This document shows positions 1-7,920 of a DNA stretch of 64,000 nucleotides, piece after piece. Below the pieces are notes generated by a model. It ran no database searches. It was not told the DNA's origin and saw nothing but the letters and a program-made list of their open reading frames with translations. Numbering within the stretch: position 1 is the first letter of the stretch; every line of letters begins with the position of its first letter. Origin of the DNA: Crocinitomicaceae bacterium (GTDB lineage: Bacteria; Bacteroidota; Bacteroidia; Flavobacteriales_D; Crocinitomicaceae); assembly GCA_024639405.1 (NCBI GenBank), contig JAHEIL010000001.1:1-64000 (forward strand), in the 5' to 3' direction. The translations under genes were made by a program, and so were the position numbers.

Positions 1-113
1 ATTTATTGAAATTTAAAGTTGTTGGAAAAGATCCAAAAACGAAAAAATGGAAATTATCTCGCCGTGTTCTTTTACCAAGACCAGAGAAAAAAGAAGATGC
101 GCCTCAAGCGTAA
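1..113 (+). CDS. pnp: Polynucleotide phosphorylase, C-terminal end (partial)
   Basis: Only the last 36 residues are inside the window (reading frame from base 3, stop TAA at 111-113). They read as the end of an S1 RNA-binding domain: a VVGKDPKTKKWKLSRRVLLP stretch followed by a short charged tail. This is the usual end of polynucleotide phosphorylase, the 3'-to-5' exoribonuclease of the RNA degradosome, where the S1 domain ends in a K/R-LSRK-LLP-type motif. A strong intrinsic terminator follows 17 bases after the stop, so this is the end of a transcription unit. Another S1-domain protein (ribosomal protein S1, for example) is possible, but the wording fits PNPase better. Confidence 0.72.
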   Translation, partial: LLKFKVVGKDPKTKKWKLSRRVLLPRPEKKEDAPQA

Positions 114-130
114 GCTTTTAAAATAAATTG

Positions 131-166
131 AAAACGGCTCATTTAAATGTGCCGTTTTTTTTTTTT
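131..166 (+). terminator. Intrinsic terminator after pnp
   Basis: Inverted repeat AAAACGGC (131-138) and GCCGTTTT (151-158) around an AT-rich loop that can pair further, followed by an uninterrupted T run. It lies directly behind the pnp stop codon and before a gene on the opposite strand. Confidence 0.85.
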
Positions 167-191
167 GTGACTTGATTGTAATGTCTTTAAG

Positions 192-770
192 TTAAAATTG
201 AAATCCAAATCCAAAAGTACTTGCGAGCATAAAAGAGTTTATCATTAAAAAAAATCCGTTTGTAGAACCAAAGCCAAAACCTGTATAAACATAAAAATTA
301 GGATTTAATGATTTTTTTAATCCTACGTATAAATTGTTTTCAAGAATTGTTTTTCTTGTTTGAATTTCATCTGTAAAACCTAATGGATAATCAATTTTAC
401 TTATTTCATAAATTGAAAAAGATAATCGTGTTGTAAACTCAAAACCATTCTTACTAAATATAATTGGAAATTTTCGCTCATAGCCAAAATTTAATCCATA
501 ATTAATATGATTAATTTTTTCTATAGGATCATAAAGAAAGCCATTCAAATAAGAAATTTGTGGACCAATAAAAAATGAGTTGTTATTAATTGATCCAACA
601 AAAAGAATTGATTCATGCATAATAGAAAATGTATTGATATTACTATTATTCTGCTTAATTGGTACTCTGAAATTATATTCAATTGAATTTACATAACTAA
701 ATTGTAAAGTATCTTGTGCTAGACTAATAATTCCAAAGAAAGTGAATAATATGAAAATGAGGTTTTTCAT
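192..770 (-). CDS. Predicted secreted outer-membrane beta-barrel protein
   Basis: A 192-residue protein with a clear N-terminal signal peptide (hydrophobic residues 3-17, cleavage near SLAQ-D). The rest alternates polar and hydrophobic residues in short strands with Gly/Asn/Tyr turns, and the last residue is an aromatic Phe (GFGFQF). This is the usual look of a small outer-membrane barrel of Bacteroidota. I do not recognise a family. It lies head to tail with another small barrel-like gene upstream, about 120 bp away, and both run toward the pnp terminator. Function unknown; the barrel assignment is an inference from strand pattern and C-terminal residue. Confidence 0.6.
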   Translation of the reverse strand: MKNLIFILFTFFGIISLAQDTLQFSYVNSIEYNFRVPIKQNNSNINTFSIMHESILFVGSINNNSFFIGPQISYLNGFLYDPIEKINHINYGLNFGYERKFPIIFSKNGFEFTTRLSFSIYEISKIDYPLGFTDEIQTRKTILENNLYVGLKKSLNPNFYVYTGFGFGSTNGFFLMINSFMLASTFGFGFQF

Positions 771-890
771 TGTCTTAAATTTATTTTTTTTACGCTCAAC
801 TAGTATTAAGTATGTATTGATTAATGCATTAAAACAAATTCTTCCAATTACATTTATTCGATCTATTAATTTTAAACTAAAATATTTAAT

Positions 891-1466
891 TCAATCTTTC
901 ATCTTAATCCCAAATGATAACCTCAAAGTTGGGTTTTCGATTAAACTATTTAAAAAAATCAGATCATGGTGATATGCTATTCGTAAGGTTAAATCACATT
1001 TTTTCAAAGGAATGTTTTTACCAAAGGAAGTTATTGCACCTAAATTAACAAGTGAATACTTTGAGAAAATGTATTTACCTCCAATTTCAAAAAAGCAGCT
1101 TTTGTTTTTTCCTAAATTATAATGCCAACTAATTGGTATCGAAATAGAATTCGCCTGAAACTTTGTATTGTAATCAGTATATCCTCCCATTCCTCCTGTA
1201 AAAACATATTGTGTCATTTCTGGAAGGTAATCAAAACAAATTCCAAATTGAACACTTGATCGAGTTAATGATTTTGTATTGCGAAAACATCCAATACTGA
1301 ATCCAATACGATCTAGTACAATGTATTTTTCATTTGCAAATGAATGGGTTGCTGAAATAGAAATTTCATTAAAAAACAGTTTGTCTTGTTCTTGTTGAGC
1401 TATTGATGGAATTATGCACAAACAATTTAAAAAAAGTGAGAATGTAATGGATTTTTTTAGTTTCAT
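891..1466 (-). CDS. Predicted secreted outer-membrane barrel-like protein
   Basis: A 191-residue protein with a signal peptide (basic MKLKK start, hydrophobic core to about residue 22, cleavage near SIAQ-Q). The mature part is made of amphipathic strands rich in Gly, Tyr, Phe and Ser, including a GGMGGYTDYN turn, and fits a small outer-membrane barrel. It is nearly the same length as the next gene on this strand (192-770), although the sequences are not obviously alike by eye. No family recognised. Transcribed away from the divergent membrane-protein gene at 1558. Confidence 0.58.
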   Translation of the reverse strand: MKLKKSITFSLFLNCLCIIPSIAQQEQDKLFFNEISISATHSFANEKYIVLDRIGFSIGCFRNTKSLTRSSVQFGICFDYLPEMTQYVFTGGMGGYTDYNTKFQANSISIPISWHYNLGKNKSCFFEIGGKYIFSKYSLVNLGAITSFGKNIPLKKCDLTLRIAYHHDLIFLNSLIENPTLRLSFGIKMKD

Positions 1467-1533
1467 GTGTTTTAAATGTTTGTAATACCATACAATTTAC
1501 AAAAAATAATTACAATTCACCTAATTTTTAAAT

Positions 1534-1541
1534 TATCTTTG
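1534..1541 (+). promoter_or_regulatory. Candidate Bacteroidota -7 box (TAnnTTTG)
   Basis: TATCTTTG matches the TAnnTTTG -7 consensus of the Bacteroidota primary sigma factor and ends 16 bases before the ATG at 1558. No good TTTG -33 element is visible, so this is a candidate only. Confidence 0.4.
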
Positions 1542-1557
1542 AATGAAAGAAAACTAA

Positions 1558-4368
1558 ATGCAAAGTCAACAAAATAAGCTATTCACTACTTGGAGCCTTT
1601 TTACAAGTGTTGTGTTTGTTGCTGCATATGTTTGTTATCAATGGTTAAAATCCACAACTTTTGAATTAAAATCTTTTGATTCGTTGTTTATTTCACAAGC
1701 TACATTAGACCTTGTCTCTGTCAATGCAAAAGTGAGTTTAATGTACAAAGCACTTTTTGGATTTTCAATTGCTGGAACCTTACTATATCTTTTCTTTTCA
1801 AAGTTTCCGTTATTCATTCAACGCACTCAAAATCAACTTGGATTAGTCGCTTTTTTAGGAATCAGCGCTTTGTTAAGTGAAATTCTTGGTGTTAAAGTAG
1901 GAGGGATGCTTCATTTTTTTGTCGCTCTTTTCTTGGTTGGAATGGTCTTGAATTTATTAACGTTTTTCTTAAAGCAATTCGTTCCATTGGTCATTCAGTT
2001 TTTCTGGCATCCTTCAAGTTTATTAATTAGTTTTTTAAGTTTTTGTGCACTTCAATTTTTATATAATAATTCAACTTCGTTCAATTCCAATTCTTGGTTT
2101 ATTTTTGGAAGTGTTCATTTAGTATTTTCAGTTGTTTTAACTCAGTTGAAATTAGTGAAAAAGTACTCGTTCAATCAAGTTTTTTGTTTGTTTAAGACGC
2201 TTGTTTGGATTCCTTTGTTGGTTTTTGTTTCAGTTGAATCAGCTATATTTTTTCGCTTAAAATTTGATTTTTTTTTAGCGTATAAAATTGTTTTCGCAGC
2301 CTTGTTTTTGGTAAACATCATTCTAAATTTGTTCCTTAAAGAAAATAGAATTACAGCTGCTTCATTACAAGCTCGTTTTGCTTTAGCAGCCATAATCGGA
2401 CTCATACTTTCAGTCAATTACCACCCAATTATCACCCAATCAACTGAATTATTTGAGTTGGCGAACAGTGCAAATGCGCAATTAAAATTATTTCAATCGC
2501 ATGAAATTCCTTTTGTGGATTTCCTTTCTTCTCATATGTTTTCCGAGCAATTTTACGGTATCATCTACCATGCTATTTTCGGTTTTTCCAATGATTTAGC
2601 TTTTACAACGTATGCTTTTCTATACACGATTATTGCTTTTTCAGCCTTGTTCTATTTTTTAAAATTTGTTTTTAAATCTGCTTGGTTTGCCTTCTTATTT
2701 ATCGCCATTTTTCCCTATTTAGGTGCGTATCTAGTTAATCATTTTTATGTTGCTTTCTTTGTGTTTTTCTTGTTTCAAAAATTGAAGCATCAAGAAACAG
2801 TAAAAAATTACATAGTATTATTTTTGGTTTTAATAGCACTCGTTTTTTGGCGATTAGACACTGGAATTGCAACTGGAATGGCTGCAGTTGTTTACTTTTT
2901 ACTACAAGCGTTTTTCGGAACTGATAAATTGTCCCTAAAGAAGTTAAGTTTTTCAATTGCAATTATTGCTTTCATTTGTATATGTGTAATACTAGTCTTA
3001 GCAAGTTTTTATCCTTTGGAGTACTTACTTTCAAATGTTCAAAATGCCTTGCATTACATTGCAGGAAGTCAAGCACATGGCTATTCTAAAAGTACGGATG
3101 TATTCAACCAACAATTTTATTTATTTCATTTTGTATTTCCATTTTTTGCAGTTTGCATGATCGGTACATTAACGATAATGCTAAAAAATAAAGAGTCAAA
3201 ATGGTTGAAATCTTCCAACTTGGCGCATGCTTCAATCTTTGTTTTCTTGATTTATTTGTTTAACATACAACGCGGTATCGTTCGTCATGGTTTTATGGAG
3301 AGCAATGATAGCATCATCAATACATTTTTCTTTCTAGGCTGTTGTTTGTTGCTATTATCGTTGATTCATTTTAAAAATAATGCAACGCGTTTTGTTACTT
3401 TTTTCAGTGCTAGTTTTATTTTCGTGATAACTTGGAGTTACTTTCCAATGAATGAAAACAATAGTTTCTTCAATCAGTTTTTCTCAGAAAATACGTTGTA
3501 TAAATTAGATAAAGCACTAAATAAAGACAATTTTAAAGGAAGGGTAATGTTGAATGAGGAATTTAATAAAACAGAAATTATCCCAATTCACTCATTCTTA
3601 AACCAACATTTGAAGTATAAAGAAACATTTTTTGATTTTTCAAATTCTCCAATATTATATTATTATTCGAATCGCAATGTCCCAAGTTATTTTTGTCAAA
3701 ATCTTCAAAATACTATTGATGATTACTTACAAATTGAACAATTAAAACAGTTGAAAAAACAACAGGTTCCGCTAGTTATCTTTTCAAATTATCCGAAGAA
3801 TTGGTTTGATGCAACAGATGGTGTTCCAAGTGAAACTCGCCATTACATGCTTGCATCTTACATCTTCAAAAAATATAAACCGCTTGGTATTGTTGGAAAA
3901 CGAAGTGTTTGGGGATTGAAATCACGCAATTGGAAGTTAAAAACCTTGGAACAAGATACCTTAATTGAAAAAAGTGCCATCTTCGACTATAAAAAGTCAG
4001 CTCACGTTCAATTTCACCATTTTAAAATCCACCAGTCTATTTTACAAGGTATTGAAAATGGAAAGAATGTACATCCAAAAGTTGATTTATTTCACATCCC
4101 TAAAAAGTTATTCAAAGAAATAGGTGTTTTCATACAACTACAAACAAAAAAGCCAATTGATAATCAACAAGTAACAATTCAATTGCTAAAAGATTCACTA
4201 GTTGTTGGAGAAGTTAAATACACAGAAATAAAAGGTGAAAAAAGTTACTTAGTTCCTTTGAGTAATCAGTATTTATGGCACAAGGTGCAGCCAAATTTTA
4301 TTCGAATATTACCTGAAAACAGAAGTTATACAGTAAATTTCATGAAAGACATCCGCTATGAACGTTAA
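1558..4368 (+). CDS. Large multi-pass membrane protein, GT-C glycosyltransferase-like
   Basis: 936 residues. Roughly the first 630 consist of many hydrophobic segments (more than ten predicted helices); the last 300 or so are soluble. Around residues 312-335 an extracytoplasmic loop (SHEIPFVDFLSSHMFSEQFY) resembles the first loop of GT-C-fold polyprenyl-phosphate-sugar transferases, where a G-x-x-P-Y-x-D-F pattern sits before the next helix. The gene overlaps the following GT9-type glycosyltransferase by 11 bp, so the two are probably translated together and act on the same surface glycan. The GT-C assignment is an inference from topology and one loop; I cannot name a substrate. It could also be a non-catalytic membrane protein of glycan assembly. 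Confidence 0.6.
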   Translation: MQSQQNKLFTTWSLFTSVVFVAAYVCYQWLKSTTFELKSFDSLFISQATLDLVSVNAKVSLMYKALFGFSIAGTLLYLFFSKFPLFIQRTQNQLGLVAFLGISALLSEILGVKVGGMLHFFVALFLVGMVLNLLTFFLKQFVPLVIQFFWHPSSLLISFLSFCALQFLYNNSTSFNSNSWFIFGSVHLVFSVVLTQLKLVKKYSFNQVFCLFKTLVWIPLLVFVSVESAIFFRLKFDFFLAYKIVFAALFLVNIILNLFLKENRITAASLQARFALAAIIGLILSVNYHPIITQSTELFELANSANAQLKLFQSHEIPFVDFLSSHMFSEQFYGIIYHAIFGFSNDLAFTTYAFLYTIIAFSALFYFLKFVFKSAWFAFLFIAIFPYLGAYLVNHFYVAFFVFFLFQKLKHQETVKNYIVLFLVLIALVFWRLDTGIATGMAAVVYFLLQAFFGTDKLSLKKLSFSIAIIAFICICVILVLASFYPLEYLLSNVQNALHYIAGSQAHGYSKSTDVFNQQFYLFHFVFPFFAVCMIGTLTIMLKNKESKWLKSSNLAHASIFVFLIYLFNIQRGIVRHGFMESNDSIINTFFFLGCCLLLLSLIHFKNNATRFVTFFSASFIFVITWSYFPMNENNSFFNQFFSENTLYKLDKALNKDNFKGRVMLNEEFNKTEIIPIHSFLNQHLKYKETFFDFSNSPILYYYSNRNVPSYFCQNLQNTIDDYLQIEQLKQLKKQQVPLVIFSNYPKNWFDATDGVPSETRHYMLASYIFKKYKPLGIVGKRSVWGLKSRNWKLKTLEQDTLIEKSAIFDYKKSAHVQFHHFKIHQSILQGIENGKNVHPKVDLFHIPKKLFKEIGVFIQLQTKKPIDNQQVTIQLLKDSLVVGEVKYTEIKGEKSYLVPLSNQYLWHKVQPNFIRILPENRSYTVNFMKDIRYER

Positions 4369-5563
4369 ATTGCAATTGTTTTTTGACAAAGGAATCGCTA
4401 AACCTTTAGCCTTTTTATTGAATTATTTGGTTCAATTAGTTGGGAAAATACTGCGCATCAACCATGATTTAAATCGATCATACAAAACAATTGTTGTAAG
4501 TAAATTTAAAGGAATGGGAAGTATTATTCAAGCAACACCAATGTTGATGGCAATAAGTTCAAAATATCCTGGTGCAAAATTGGTGTTTGTAAGTTCTAAA
4601 GCAAATCATCAAATTTTAGAGAAAATTACTTGCATTGATGAATTGGTCTTGGTGGACGATCGTTCAATTTTTCAGTTTATTAAAACGAACATTACTTCCT
4701 TGTATCGTTTGATTCGAATGCGACCTGAATTGTTCATTGATTTAGAAGTGTATTCTGATTATAGCACGTTATTTACTTTAGCTACTTTGTCTACAAATCG
4801 AGTAGGGTATTACTTGCGCTCAAGTTCATTTAGAACAGGAATTTATACACACATGATGTTTTTCAACCCACGTGTTCCGATTTCAAAAGTGTATTTGCAA
4901 ACTGCTGCTCTTATCGGTTGCGACATTGAAAACGAATCGTTGTTTCCCATTCATCAAAACTTACCGCATTCTTCCGAACGTAAACCATACATCGTCATTA
5001 ATCCAAATGCATCTGATTTAAGAGTTGAACGGAAATGGGGGACAACCAATTTTGTCAATTTCATAAATCGATTCAGTGCAACACATCCAACAACAACTAT
5101 TTATTTAATTGGTAGTCCTGCTGAAGTGGATTACACAACTGAAATTTACTCTGCTTTAAATGTCTCAAATGTTATTAATTTGGCAGGTAAAACAAGTATT
5201 GATGAATTGATTGTATTGATTGCTGAAGCACAGTTGATGTTGAGCAATGATACAGGTCCAATGCACATAGCTTTTGCTACAAATACGCCAATTTTATGTT
5301 TGTTTGGACCTTGTTCACCAGATCAATATGGAAAAAGTGCTAATTCTAAAATTTTGTATAAAAAAGTGTATTGTAGTCCTTGTGTTCACGACTTTGAAGT
5401 TCCACCTTGTAAAGGAAATAATAGTTGTATGCAATTGATTCAAGTAGATGAAGTATTAGCTGAATTTGAAGCAATGTTACAAGGAGAAACGATTAAAAGA
5501 GATGAAAATCAAGACTTCATTTATTCCATCAATGAAAATGTATTGGGAAAGGTGTACCGTTGA
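4358..5563 (+). CDS. GT9 family glycosyltransferase (ADP-heptose:LPS heptosyltransferase-like)
   Basis: 401 residues with the two Rossmann halves of GT-B heptosyltransferases. Seen directly: an N-terminal VVSKFKGMGSIIQATPML segment corresponding to the family's nucleotide-sugar-domain start, a central IVINPNASDLRVERKWG acceptor/donor segment, and the C-terminal donor-binding signature NDTGPMHIAFATNTPILCLF followed by GPCSPDQYG. The family adds heptose or a related sugar to lipid A core or other surface glycans on the inner face of the inner membrane. Cysteines in a C-x2-C...C...C arrangement near the end (CSPCVHDFEVPPC...) may bind a metal, as in several GT9 members. It starts inside the end of the GT-C-like gene (11-bp overlap). 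Confidence 0.85.
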   Translation: MNVKLQLFFDKGIAKPLAFLLNYLVQLVGKILRINHDLNRSYKTIVVSKFKGMGSIIQATPMLMAISSKYPGAKLVFVSSKANHQILEKITCIDELVLVDDRSIFQFIKTNITSLYRLIRMRPELFIDLEVYSDYSTLFTLATLSTNRVGYYLRSSSFRTGIYTHMMFFNPRVPISKVYLQTAALIGCDIENESLFPIHQNLPHSSERKPYIVINPNASDLRVERKWGTTNFVNFINRFSATHPTTTIYLIGSPAEVDYTTEIYSALNVSNVINLAGKTSIDELIVLIAEAQLMLSNDTGPMHIAFATNTPILCLFGPCSPDQYGKSANSKILYKKVYCSPCVHDFEVPPCKGNNSCMQLIQVDEVLAEFEAMLQGETIKRDENQDFIYSINENVLGKVYR

Positions 5564-5586
5564 TTTCGTAAGTTTTTATATCTTTA
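5560..5586 (+). promoter_or_regulatory. Candidate promoter of the 85-residue protein gene
   Basis: A TTG at 5560-5562 is followed after 16 bases by TATCTTTA at 5579-5586, close to the TTTG / TAnnTTTG pair of Bacteroidota, and the ATG follows at 5603. The -33 match is partial and the spacing is short. Confidence 0.3.
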
Positions 5587-5602
5587 CCAAAAATTAAATA
5601 AA

Positions 5603-5860
5603 ATGGCAAGTAGAAAAGATTTAAAAAGAAACCTAAATAACATGGTTTTTGATATCGTTGAAGAGTGTTTTACGATTCAAATTTTAGATGAATCAAAAAC
5701 AAAAGAAGCGGATGCTATCATTGATGCTGCAGCGACTTTCCAAGATACAATGTTGACTAAAATCAACGCTTCTAAAACGAAAGCAGATTTCAAACCAATT
5801 TGTGAAGAAATTGAAAATACAGCAATTGATTTTATTAATAAATTAAATGCAATGAATTGA
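5603..5860 (+). CDS. Small conserved hypothetical protein
   Basis: 85 residues, predicted all-helical and acidic/basic mixed, with no signal peptide and no membrane segment. It begins MASRKDLKRNLNNMVFDIVEEC and contains an alanine-rich middle (DAIIDAAATFQDT). I recognise the style of a short cytoplasmic protein common in Flavobacteriales but no function. It has its own putative promoter upstream and a strong terminator downstream, so it appears to be a monocistronic unit, which argues that it is a real and well expressed gene. Confidence 0.7.
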   Translation: MASRKDLKRNLNNMVFDIVEECFTIQILDESKTKEADAIIDAAATFQDTMLTKINASKTKADFKPICEEIENTAIDFINKLNAMN

Positions 5861-5903
5861 TTTTAAACTTTTACGTTTAATTTTATTCAAAATAAGTTAT
5901 TTT

Positions 5904-5929
5904 AGCGGGTACATTACCCGCTTTTTTTA
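5904..5929 (+). terminator. Intrinsic terminator
   Basis: Perfect hairpin AGCGGGTA (5904-5911) with TACCCGCT (5914-5921) and a 2-base loop that would open to a slightly larger one, followed by a T run to 5928. It ends the 85-residue protein transcript. Confidence 0.9.
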
Positions 5930-5972
5930 TGGAATAAAGTCACATTTTTAAAGAAGTATAAATCGTTGAACA

Positions 5973-7349
5973 ATGAAAACTATAAAAAGTAAATTATTAA
6001 TTGCAATTGGCTTATTGTTATTCTTTACAATTTTAATTTCCACTGGAGCTAAAAGTACATTTTGGAATACCATCGCAATTGGTGGACTAATGATTTATTT
6101 TTGGGTTTTCGAAGTGATTCCAATTTATGTTACAGCATTAATTCCACTTGTATTAGCTGTTCCTCTTGGGATTTTGGATAAATCAGAACTCGCAAGTGCG
6201 TATGGTGATAGTAATGTTTACTTGTTTTTTGGTGGATTTATTTTAGCACTTGGATTAGAGAAATGGAAAGTACACGAACAAGTTGCACGTGCCATTATTC
6301 ATTTTGTTGGTGATTCAAAACCACGCATTTTATTTGGCTTTTTGATGAGTACAGGCTTAATTAGTATGTGGATTTCAAACACTGCTACTGCTTTAATGAT
6401 GTTGCCAATGGCAATGGCTATCATTCATGCTTTACCTGAGAAAGAACATAAAAGTAAATTCGCTTTGTTTTTATTATTATCTGTTGCATATGCATCAAGT
6501 ATTGGTGGAGTAGGTACCTTAATTGGTTCTCCTCCCAATACACAAATGGCAAGTATTTTAGAAAATACCTACCATGTTCGGGTTGATTTTTTCACTTGGA
6601 TGAAAATTGGAATGCCAATAAGTATTTTGATGTTATTGGCTACGTTTGGATTCTTTTATTTTTCAATGGGAAAAGAACGGAAAGAAAAGCATGCAGCTTT
6701 TGTTATTCATAAAACGCCTTGGTCAAAAGATCAGATAATAGTTTCATGCATATTTCTATTAGTTGTGTTTTTATGGTCATTTAAAGACCTAATAACACCT
6801 TTGTTAGGGTTTTCTTATCGAGATGAAAACGTAGCGTTGTTTGGAGGTTTATTATTATTTGTAATTCCAAGTTTTGAACAGAAAAAACCATTGTTAATAT
6901 GGAAAGATACGGAGAAATTACCTTGGGGAATTTTAGTGTTGTTTGGTGGGGGATTAGCACTTGCAGCAATGTTGGAGAAAAATGGTGTCATGTTAGAATT
7001 GTCTAAATTAATGGTCAATTTATCAAGCTATTCTTATTTAACAATCATTGCAGCATTAATTGTTTTAGCTGTTTTTGCATCTGAAGTTTTATCCAATCTA
7101 GCCATGGTTAGTATTTTTGTTCCAATAGTTGCAAATTTTGCCATTCAACTGGGAGTGCCTATTCAAAATTTTGCCATTCCTTTAACACTTGGCGCAAGTC
7201 TTGCATTTATGTTACCTGTTGGAACACCACCAAATGCTATAGTTTTCTCTTCTGGTTTTCTACACGTTAAACATATGGTGAAATATGGATTTGTTTTAAA
7301 TTGTATCGCAATTGGGTTAATCTTTCTTGCTGCTTTATTTTTGCTTTAA
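5973..7349 (+). CDS. SLC13/DASS family sodium-coupled anion (dicarboxylate) transporter
   Basis: 458 residues, about 11-12 hydrophobic segments. The inverted-repeat signature of the divalent anion:Na+ symporter family is visible twice: SNTATALMMLPMAMAI followed by GVGTLIGSPPNTQMA in the first half, and SEVLSNLAMVSIFVPIVA followed by LPVGTPPNAIVFSSG in the second. In the family the SNT motifs form the Na+ and carboxylate sites; the second copy here reads SNLA instead of SNT. Likely imports C4-dicarboxylates or citrate-like anions, but substrate (including sulfate) cannot be read from sequence. The following small secreted-protein gene begins 9 bases after the stop. Confidence 0.88.
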   Translation: MKTIKSKLLIAIGLLLFFTILISTGAKSTFWNTIAIGGLMIYFWVFEVIPIYVTALIPLVLAVPLGILDKSELASAYGDSNVYLFFGGFILALGLEKWKVHEQVARAIIHFVGDSKPRILFGFLMSTGLISMWISNTATALMMLPMAMAIIHALPEKEHKSKFALFLLLSVAYASSIGGVGTLIGSPPNTQMASILENTYHVRVDFFTWMKIGMPISILMLLATFGFFYFSMGKERKEKHAAFVIHKTPWSKDQIIVSCIFLLVVFLWSFKDLITPLLGFSYRDENVALFGGLLLFVIPSFEQKKPLLIWKDTEKLPWGILVLFGGGLALAAMLEKNGVMLELSKLMVNLSSYSYLTIIAALIVLAVFASEVLSNLAMVSIFVPIVANFAIQLGVPIQNFAIPLTLGASLAFMLPVGTPPNAIVFSSGFLHVKHMVKYGFVLNCIAIGLIFLAALFLL

Positions 7350-7358
7350 TGTGTTTAG

Positions 7359-7871
7359 ATGAAGAATATCTTATTAGTTACTTTCATCGGTTTGTCATTT
7401 TTTACTTTCGCTCAAAACCCAGCTTTTAAGGATTTTATTGGTAAAGATTATAGCGTTTTTTCAGAATTTGAATCATTTAGTAAATTCAATGATTATGGCG
7501 GTTTGTTATTGAATCATTCATTTGGAAAAGATACAAACGAAGCTTTTGCGTTATATGGATACGGAGATTCCCTAATTGTCTTATTTGAAAAAGCTTATAA
7601 TCCAGATCATGGAATGAACGCTCGTTTTATTTTGCTAGATGCTATTCAGCTAAATGATTTGAATAATAAGTATTTTATTCAGTATGGAACGTGTTCTTTC
7701 AATGGTAAAGATGATGTGCACATTGTTGCATTAGTCAAAATGAATAAAAACAAAGCATATTACAATCAATGTAAAAAGGCTTGGGAAATTGATCATCTAA
7801 AACATACTTTCATTGAGATAAATCCCAAAATGGTCAAATGTTTGAATGAAGGTTACAATGTTTGTGAATAA
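7359..7871 (+). CDS. Secreted hypothetical protein
   Basis: 170 residues with a signal peptide (MKNILLVTFIGLSFFTFAQ, cleavage after AQ). The mature part is mixed alpha/beta with several aromatic and Asn-rich turns and three Cys late in the chain (NQCKKAW, MVKCLNEGYNVCE). No family recognised. It begins 9 bases after the transporter gene and shares its terminator, so the two are probably co-transcribed; a functional link to transport is only an inference. Confidence 0.62.
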   Translation: MKNILLVTFIGLSFFTFAQNPAFKDFIGKDYSVFSEFESFSKFNDYGGLLLNHSFGKDTNEAFALYGYGDSLIVLFEKAYNPDHGMNARFILLDAIQLNDLNNKYFIQYGTCSFNGKDDVHIVALVKMNKNKAYYNQCKKAWEIDHLKHTFIEINPKMVKCLNEGYNVCE

Positions 7872-7905
7872 AAAAAGGCTACCATTTCTGATAGCCTTTG
7901 ATATT
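7871..7905. terminator. Bidirectional terminator between convergent genes
   Basis: AAAGGCTA (7874-7881) pairs with TAGCCTTT (7892-7899) around a 10-base loop. A-runs on the left and T-rich sequence on the right give a U tract in both directions, fitting its place between two genes that converge here. Confidence 0.82.
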
Positions 7906-7920
7906 TTATTTTCAATTTAG

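Noticed and set aside
742-972. A plus-strand open frame of 76 codons between the first two barrel genes
   Set aside because: It overlaps the coding parts of both minus-strand genes, has no recognisable domain, and codes for a Phe/Ile/Lys-rich string typical of a reverse-strand shadow.
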